DNA of 33,121 nt from Prevotella sp. (lineage in GTDB: Bacteria; Bacteroidota; Bacteroidia; Bacteroidales; Bacteroidaceae). A program made the translations under genes and the position numbers. The stretch spans positions 1 to 33,121 of the forward strand of contig JAFYJH010000167.1 of NCBI GenBank assembly GCA_017538195.1, given 5' to 3'. The notes beneath the pieces are model-generated. The model did not search any database, was not told the origin of the DNA, and saw only the letters and a program-made list of their open reading frames with translations. Shown one piece after another: positions 25,043 to 30,092 of this stretch; within the stretch, counting starts at the first letter, position 1; every line of letters starts with the position of its first letter.

Positions 25043-25060
25043 CCGACATACGGACACAAA
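25030..25060 (-). promoter_or_regulatory. canonical promoter of the methyltransferase gene
   Basis: Minus strand: TTTG (25060-25057), 19-base spacer, TAGTTTTG (25037-25030), a perfect TAnnTTTG. Only 17 bases separate the -7 box from the ATG, so the leader would be about 10 bases and without a Shine-Dalgarno site. Confidence 0.82.
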
Positions 25061-25075
25061 AAGGCGTGAACCTCT

Positions 25076-25242
25076 ATTCGCGCTCACGGAGGAGCCTAGG
25101 AAAAACCTCCGCCCTACATCTTAGAGAGTTCACACCGCGTGTGAACTACAGATGTAGGTAGGACTCCCGTAGGACTTCCGTGAAGCATTAATCCGTTTCG
25201 TAAGAAATCAGTTTCCTAGGCTTTTTTCTTTTGAACGCGAAA
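25076..25242. repeat. nested inverted-repeat element upstream of the methyltransferase
   Basis: Arms nest from outside in: ATTCGCGCTCA / TGAACGCGAAA (near-match), AGCCTAGGAAA (25093-25103) / TTTCCTAGGCT (25212-25222), TCACGGA (25084-25090) / TCCGTGA (25177-25183), CCTACATCT (25113-25121) / AGATGTAGG (25150-25158), and GTTCACAC (25128-25135) / GTGTGAAC (25139-25146). No coding frame is supported. It makes up much of the 474-base gap between the methyltransferase and ATPase genes; the rest of the gap holds the promoters listed here. Confidence 0.82.
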
Positions 25243-25299
25243 TAATAGTAATGCTTAATCCAACAAAAATTCTTGCCCCCTCACAATGAAAGGACAGTG

Positions 25300-25331
25300 C
25301 AAAGATAGTAACATTCGTCGGATTGCGCAAA
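25300..25331 (-). promoter_or_regulatory. canonical leftward promoter with no gene directly after it
   Basis: Minus strand: TTTG (25331-25328), 20-base spacer, TATCTTTG (25307-25300), both perfect. The transcript would run leftward through the nested hairpin element for about 280 bases before reaching the methyltransferase ATG. It is either a second, structured-leader promoter for that gene or the promoter of a non-coding RNA. Confidence 0.75.
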
Positions 25332-25400
25332 TATTTTGCGAAATTTTATGCCATTTTGTTTTTGGAGGCAAGTTTTCTGTTCAATCAATGACCTAAAATG

Positions 25401-25445
25401 TTAAAAGTAACAACTTTGTTAGTAATAAACTTGTTAGTAACAAAT
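25401..25445 (+). repeat. three 15-bp operator-like direct repeats at the ATPase promoter
   Basis: TTAAAAGTAACAACT (25401), TTGTTAGTAATAAAC (25416) and TTGTTAGTAACAAAT (25431) follow one another at exact 15-bp spacing. The third contains the palindrome TTGTTA-G-TAACAA and overlaps the TTG of the -33 element. This layout suggests cooperative repressor or activator binding. Confidence 0.75.
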
Positions 25446-25461
25446 TTATTTCATATCTTTG
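25431..25461 (+). promoter_or_regulatory. promoter of the AAA ATPase gene
   Basis: TTG (25431-25433), 20-base spacer, TATCTTTG (25454-25461). The -33 element sits inside the third operator-like repeat. The ATG is 25 bases downstream. Confidence 0.8.
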
Positions 25462-25486
25462 CAGTCAGAAAACAACGTTTGAACAC

Positions 25487-26623
25487 ATGACTACAGAAAA
25501 TCCTTTTGTCTTTGGCAAGGCTGCCGAAGGAACATACTTTACCGACAGGGCGGAAGATGCCAAGCGGCTGACGGCCAACCTTACGCACGGAATCAACACG
25601 ATTCTGATTTCGCCACGTCGATGGGGAAAGACTTCGCTGGTGAAGAAAGTCATCTCGGAAATGGACAGAATCGACATTAAGCCTGTTTTCATTGATATTT
25701 TCCAATGCAAGTCGGAATATGAGTTCTATCATGCCTTTGCCACGGCTGTTATCAAGCAGACTTCGTCAAAATTCGAAGAATGGGTGGAAATGGGTAAGAC
25801 TTTTCTTGCTAATGTTTTTCCAAAATTTTCTTTTGGATCCGACCCGATGAACGATTTTTCCCTGTCGTTTGAGTGGAATCCGAAGGACGATACCGAGATC
25901 GACATTCTACAACTCCCAGAGAGAATTGCCCAAAAGAAAAATGTTCGTCTGGTGGTTTGTCTGGATGAGTTTCAACAGATGGCTGATTTCGCCGATTCTG
26001 TGAAATTCCAGAAGAAATTGCGTTCGGTCTGGCAGCATCAGCAGAACGTCACCTACTGTGTGTTCGGAAGCAAAAAGCATCTGATGGAAAACATCTTCAA
26101 CGACAAGAGTATGCCATTCTATAAGTTTGGCGACATGATGTTTCTCCAGAAAATTCCCACGGAGGAATGGGTGCCTTTCATTTGTGACAAATTCAAGGAA
26201 ACGGGGAAAATCATTTCGAGGGAACAGGCCGCCAAAATTTGCGAAGTGACGGAGAATTTGTCTTCTTATGTGCAGCATCTCGCGTGGGTCGTGTGGTACA
26301 AGTCAGACAAAATCGTGACTGATAAGAACATTGCGGATGCCATTGACGACCTTCTGGAACAGAACAAGGCGTTTTTCCAACGGGAGGTTGAACAACTTTC
26401 TGAACTGCAACTCAACTTCCTTCGTGCGCTTGCCAACGGCGTTACAAATGGTTTCAGCCGAAAGGATGTCATTAAAAAATATCGTTTGGAGTCATCGGCC
26501 AATGTCCAATCCATCAAGAAATCTTTGTTGAAAAAAGATCTCATAGATATTGACAGTCAGAACATTACGTTCAACGACTCTCTTTTTAAACAATGGCTGA
26601 AACGCCAGAAATTTTATGAATAA
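25487..26623 (+). CDS. small AAA-type ATPase (Bacteroidetes/archaeal ATPase family)
   Basis: The product is 378 residues. It begins NPFVFGKAAEGTYFTDRAED, the usual opening of this ATPase family, then a Walker A variant in ISPRRWGKTSL (43-50) and Walker B VVCLDEFQQM (about 155-165). The C-terminal third (about 300-375) looks like a winged-helix domain (FLRALANGVTNGFSRKDVIK, then DIDSQNITFND and KQWLKR). These proteins resemble STAND-like ATPases whose targets are mostly unknown; many sit in mobile or defence-rich regions. It is divergent from the methyltransferase and has operator-like repeats at its promoter. No partner gene follows: the next gene is a transporter. Confidence 0.88.
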   Translation: MTTENPFVFGKAAEGTYFTDRAEDAKRLTANLTHGINTILISPRRWGKTSLVKKVISEMDRIDIKPVFIDIFQCKSEYEFYHAFATAVIKQTSSKFEEWVEMGKTFLANVFPKFSFGSDPMNDFSLSFEWNPKDDTEIDILQLPERIAQKKNVRLVVCLDEFQQMADFADSVKFQKKLRSVWQHQQNVTYCVFGSKKHLMENIFNDKSMPFYKFGDMMFLQKIPTEEWVPFICDKFKETGKIISREQAAKICEVTENLSSYVQHLAWVVWYKSDKIVTDKNIADAIDDLLEQNKAFFQREVEQLSELQLNFLRALANGVTNGFSRKDVIKKYRLESSANVQSIKKSLLKKDLIDIDSQNITFNDSLFKQWLKRQKFYE

Positions 26624-26660
26624 AGAATCTGAAAAAACTAATTTTTAATCATCAATCAAT

Positions 26661-28664
26661 ATGGAAGAAAAAGACAAACTGGCGATGGGATTGCCGGAAA
26701 ATGCGTTTAGAGAGTTGAAAGAGGGCGAGCGGTACGAACCGCTGATGTCGCCCGAAGGTAATTATCCCGAGGTGAATGTGTGGTCGGTGACGTGGGGCGT
26801 GCTGATGGCAATGCTCTTCTCGGCGGCTGCGGCCTATCTGGGACTGAAGGTCGGACAGGTGTTCGAAGCGGCCATTCCGATTGCGATTATCGCGGTGGGC
26901 GTTTCCACGGCGGCAAAACGCTCGAAGGCACTCGGCGAGAACGTCATCATCCAGTCGATTGGTGCGTGTTCGGGCGCGGTGGTGGCCGGTGCGATTTTCA
27001 CGCTGCCTGCCATCTACATTTTGCAGGCGAAATACCCCGAAATGTCGGCTTCGTTCATCAAAATCTTCATTTCGTCGCTGCTCGGCGGCATCATCGGCAT
27101 CTTGTTCCTGATTCCGTTCAGAAAATATTTCGTGAGCGAGATGCACGGAAAATATCCGTTCCCGGAGGCGACGGCGACGACGCAGGTGCTCGTGTCGGGT
27201 GCGAAGGGCGGCGATCAGGCCAAACCGCTGTTGCTGGCGGGAATCGTGGGTGGACTCTACGACTTTTTCGTAGCGACCTTCGGCTGGTGGAACGAGAATT
27301 TCACGACGCGCGTCGTGGGTTGGGGACAGCAGTTGGCCGACAACGCGAAACTCGTTTTCAAGGTGAACACGGGTGCGGCGGTGCTCGGTCTGGGCTATAT
27401 CATCGGCTTCAAGTATGCACTGATTATTTGTCTGGGTTCGCTGTCGGTTTGGTGGTTGATTGTGCCCGGACTTGCGCTGATTTTCCCCGACACGGTGCTC
27501 AACCAATGGGATCCGAGCATCACGACGGCGGTCGGCGATATGTCGCCCGAGGCGATTTTCAAGGCTTACGGCAAGTCGATTGGCATCGGCGGCATCGCAA
27601 TGGCCGGAATCATCGGAATCATCAAGTCGTGGGGGATTATCAAGAGTGCCGTAGGGCTGGCCGCGCAAGAGATGAAAGGCGGCGGCAACGATGTTTCGGC
27701 TAACGCCAAACGAACCGAGAAAGACCTGTCGTTTAAGTTCATCGCCATCGCCTCGATTGTAACGCTGATCATCACGTTCCTCTTCTTCTGGTTCGGCGTG
27801 ATGGACGGCAACGTTTTCCAAGCGCTTGTTGCGATTACGCTCGTCGCGGTCATCGCCTTCCTGTTTACGACCGTCGCAGCCAACGCCATCGCCATCGTCG
27901 GCACGAATCCCGTGTCGGGAATGACGCTGATGACGCTGATTCTGGCTTCTGTCGTGATGGTGGGCATCGGTCTGAAAGGCACGAGTGGCATGGTGGCCGC
28001 GCTGATTATGGGCGGCGTGGTTTGCACGGCTTTGGCGGTCGCTGGCGCGTTTATCACCGACTTGAAAATCGGCTATTGGCTCGGCACGACTCCGCGCAAA
28101 CAAGAGCAGTGGAAATTCCTCGGAACGCTCGTTTCGGCGGCGACTGTCGGCGGCGTGATGATGCTGTTGAACGAGACTTACGGCTTTACGACGGGACAAC
28201 TCGCCGCACCGCAGGCCAACGCGATGGCAGCCGTCATCGATCCGCTGATGAACGGTGTCGGTGCGCCGTGGCTGCTCTACGCCATCGGAGCCGTTCTCGC
28301 CATCGTCCTGACCTATTTCAAAGTGCCTGCGCTGGCTTTCGCACTCGGAATGTTCATCCCCATCGAACTGAATATTCCGCTGCTCGTCGGCGGTGCCGTG
28401 AACTGGTACGTGACGACGCGCTCGAAGAACGAGGAAGTGAACAAGGCTCGTGGCGAAAAGGGCACGCTCATCGCTTCGGGATTCATCGCAGGCGGTGCGC
28501 TGATGGGCGTCGTTTCGGCATTGTTGCGCTTCGGCGGTTTCAATCCCGTCGATGAAAATTGGCTCGCCAATCCGATGTCGGAAGCGTTGTCGCTCGTGGC
28601 CTATATCCTGCTGATTGCCTACTTTATTTGGGCGACGAAGGAGGTTAAAAAGTTAAAGGGTTAA
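26661..28664 (+). CDS. OPT-family oligopeptide transporter
   Basis: The product is 667 residues and highly hydrophobic, with about 14-16 predicted membrane helices. Family features include an early YPEVNVWSVTWGVLMAM segment, GLKVGQVFEAAIPIAI, the HGKYPFPEATATTQVLVSG motif and KIGYWLGTTPRKQ. It should move small peptides or peptide-like compounds, probably with protons, across the inner membrane. It starts 37 bases after the ATPase gene with no visible promoter. The last codons (EVKKLKG, then TAA) are made from a GTTAAAAAGTTAAAGGGTTAA repeat, so the native C-terminus may have been replaced or extended by a few residues. Confidence 0.94.
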   Translation: MEEKDKLAMGLPENAFRELKEGERYEPLMSPEGNYPEVNVWSVTWGVLMAMLFSAAAAYLGLKVGQVFEAAIPIAIIAVGVSTAAKRSKALGENVIIQSIGACSGAVVAGAIFTLPAIYILQAKYPEMSASFIKIFISSLLGGIIGILFLIPFRKYFVSEMHGKYPFPEATATTQVLVSGAKGGDQAKPLLLAGIVGGLYDFFVATFGWWNENFTTRVVGWGQQLADNAKLVFKVNTGAAVLGLGYIIGFKYALIICLGSLSVWWLIVPGLALIFPDTVLNQWDPSITTAVGDMSPEAIFKAYGKSIGIGGIAMAGIIGIIKSWGIIKSAVGLAAQEMKGGGNDVSANAKRTEKDLSFKFIAIASIVTLIITFLFFWFGVMDGNVFQALVAITLVAVIAFLFTTVAANAIAIVGTNPVSGMTLMTLILASVVMVGIGLKGTSGMVAALIMGGVVCTALAVAGAFITDLKIGYWLGTTPRKQEQWKFLGTLVSAATVGGVMMLLNETYGFTTGQLAAPQANAMAAVIDPLMNGVGAPWLLYAIGAVLAIVLTYFKVPALAFALGMFIPIELNIPLLVGGAVNWYVTTRSKNEEVNKARGEKGTLIASGFIAGGALMGVVSALLRFGGFNPVDENWLANPMSEALSLVAYILLIAYFIWATKEVKKLKG

Positions 28665-28697
28665 AAGGTTAATTGTCAATTGTCAATTATCAATTGA
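28643..28697. repeat. two AT-rich repeats between the OPT gene and the HExxH gene
   Basis: GTTAAAAAGTTAAAGGGTTAA and AAAAGGTTAA (TTAAC family) form the end of the OPT gene and its flank. From 28669, AATTGTCAATTGTCAATTAT and CAATTGAC (CAATTG family) run into the stop codon (28690-28692) of the convergent gene. Both families occur elsewhere in the window. Confidence 0.85.
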
Positions 28698-29010
28698 CTA
28701 AGTACTTCCACCAAGCAAAAGGCCGGCGCGTAAGAAGATAGTTCGGGTCGTGCATGTGCTCGTATGCCTCACGCTCGAAAGAAATGTTGGAGTAGGCTCG
28801 TCCGCGCATTGGAAGGCGGATGAGCCACTCTGTTATATACCACAAATAGAAGCCCACGACGAGCATTTCCAGCATCTGCGCCGTGTGGATGCGCTCGTGT
28901 TGGATGAGGTCCGCCGTGATGGACACGCCCTTGCGACAGAATAGCAGTCCGCAAATGTTGATGGCGTCGAAGCGGCGGAAGGGCAGTAGGCGATTGTGGA
29001 TGATTTTCAA
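28690..29010 (-). CDS. small HExxH-containing protein of unknown function, TTG start
   Basis: The product is 106 residues and resembles, from memory, a conserved Bacteroidetes family beginning MKIIHNRLLPF. It contains ADLIQHERIHTAQMLEML with HERIH, an HExxH zinc-protease-like motif, inside a hydrophobic stretch (VVGFYLWYITEWLIRLP). The C-terminus is ISFEREAYEHMHDPNYLL and RRPFAWWKYL. Where the family ATG is expected there is a TTG (29008-29010), immediately after an AT-rich repeat. The stop lies inside another repeat. The frame stays open upstream through the repeat and antisense to the next gene, but that part looks non-coding. It may be a membrane-associated metallopeptidase-like protein; catalysis is unproven. 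Confidence 0.72.
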   Translation of the reverse strand: MKIIHNRLLPFRRFDAINICGLLFCRKGVSITADLIQHERIHTAQMLEMLVVGFYLWYITEWLIRLPMRGRAYSNISFEREAYEHMHDPNYLLTRRPFAWWKYLVN

Positions 29011-29048
29011 ATTAACAATTAACAATTTACAATTAACAATTAACAACC
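29009..29048. repeat. AATTAACAATTTACAATTAACAATT repeat at the start of the HExxH gene
   Basis: Imperfect AATTAACA units run from the TTG start codon outward. The family resembles the CAATTGTCAATT repeats at 1545-1582 and 28669-28697. It has replaced the region where a promoter, Shine-Dalgarno site and perhaps the ATG should be. Confidence 0.8.
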
Positions 29049-29117
29049 AATGGTCACTGACCGAAGGGAAGTTCGAGGCACTCTCGCCATTAGAAACGCA
29101 AAAAGCAGGCCAAATAT

Positions 29118-29148
29118 TTTGTTTTCCTTGAAAAAAAATGTACCTTTG
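29118..29148 (+). promoter_or_regulatory. canonical promoter of the symporter-helicase unit
   Basis: TTTG (29118-29121), 19-base spacer, TACCTTTG (29141-29148). It places the symporter start at ATG 29177 and excludes the upstream ATG at 29138, which overlaps the -7 box. Confidence 0.85.
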
Positions 29149-29176
29149 CGCCACTATCATAAAAAATCGTTTCACT

Positions 29177-30079
29177 ATGAATAATATTTTTAGCCAGTTG
29201 ATTGAGTTTATCTCTGGTAACACCATCTTGATTGTCCTTCCGATTCTGACCCTGCTGATGTTCGACCTCGGCTTGGTGCTGAAACCGGCAGATTTCAAAC
29301 TCTTTCTCCATCGTCCGAAACCTATTTTGGCTGGTCTGATTGGCCAGATTATCCTGTTGCCCGTCATTGCGTGGGCGGTGGGTAGCATTTTCGGGCTTTC
29401 GCCGCTGTTTTTCCTTGGCATCATGCTCGTGGCATGCAGTCCGGGCGGCAGTTCGAGCAATGTTTTCTCGATGTTGGCGAAAGGCGACGTCGCCCTCTCG
29501 GTGTCGCTCACGGCGTTCAGTAGCATCATCACGCTGTTCACCGTTCCGATGATCATGGCGTGGGTCACGCAACACGTCGGAACCGGCACCGATGTCCACC
29601 TGCCCGTCGGCAACTTGCTGATGCAAAACATCGTTCTGATGGCCGTTCCCATCGTGCTCGGCATCTGGCTGTCGATGCGAAAAGAGGAACTCGCTGCTCA
29701 AATCCACAAAATCCTCAAATTCCTTGCTTTTCCGCTGTTGATATCGCTTGCGACGGTGTTTTTCTTCTCCCACCAAGACACCATCATTCGGGAATTTCCG
29801 TCGTTGGGCGCGTCCGTCAGCGTCCTGATTCTTGCGGCGATGATGGGTGGCGTATTGCTTTCGTGGCAGATGCGACTGACGGGTCGCGAGCGTCGCACCA
29901 TCGTCATCGAAGTCGGAATGCAGAACGCCGCACAAGCCATTACCGTCGCGTGCAGTCCGCTCGTTTTCAACAACGACATCATCGCCATTCCCGCCATCAT
30001 CTACGCCCTGATGATGAACGTGATTCTGCTTGTTTATGTCGCGGTTATTTCAAGAAGAAAAGAAAATTCTTGCGAATGA
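29177..30079 (+). CDS. bile acid:sodium symporter family (SBF) transporter
   Basis: The product is 300 residues with about 9-10 membrane helices. Family signatures are LACSPGGSSSN-like (VACSPGGSSSNVFSMLAKGD, then VALSVSLTAFSSI) and EVGMQNAAQAITVA near the C-terminus, corresponding to the two sodium-site crossover regions. Bacterial members import various organic anions; the substrate here is not determined. The start ATG at 29177 follows a canonical promoter. The helicase gene begins 13 bases after the stop, so they may share a transcript. Confidence 0.93.
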   Translation: MNNIFSQLIEFISGNTILIVLPILTLLMFDLGLVLKPADFKLFLHRPKPILAGLIGQIILLPVIAWAVGSIFGLSPLFFLGIMLVACSPGGSSSNVFSMLAKGDVALSVSLTAFSSIITLFTVPMIMAWVTQHVGTGTDVHLPVGNLLMQNIVLMAVPIVLGIWLSMRKEELAAQIHKILKFLAFPLLISLATVFFFSHQDTIIREFPSLGASVSVLILAAMMGGVLLSWQMRLTGRERRTIVIEVGMQNAAQAITVACSPLVFNNDIIAIPAIIYALMMNVILLVYVAVISRRKENSCE

Positions 30080-30092
30080 AAACGGCTGCGAT

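Noticed and set aside
23748..25242. Insertion sequence
   Set aside because: Inverted repeats are present, but there is no transposase frame in or near them; at most non-autonomous elements.
25401..25445. 15-bp repeats as a CRISPR array or replication iterons
   Set aside because: Only three units, no spacers of CRISPR length, no cas or replication genes. An operator at the ATPase promoter fits better.
26652..28199. 515-codon minus-strand open frame rich in Arg/His/Asp
   Set aside because: Antisense to the OPT transporter; composition is that of a shadow frame.
28690..29664. 324-codon version of the HExxH protein
   Set aside because: The upstream part reads through an AT-rich repeat and antisense to the symporter gene and its promoter. 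Only the part from the TTG at 29010 shows protein-like conservation.
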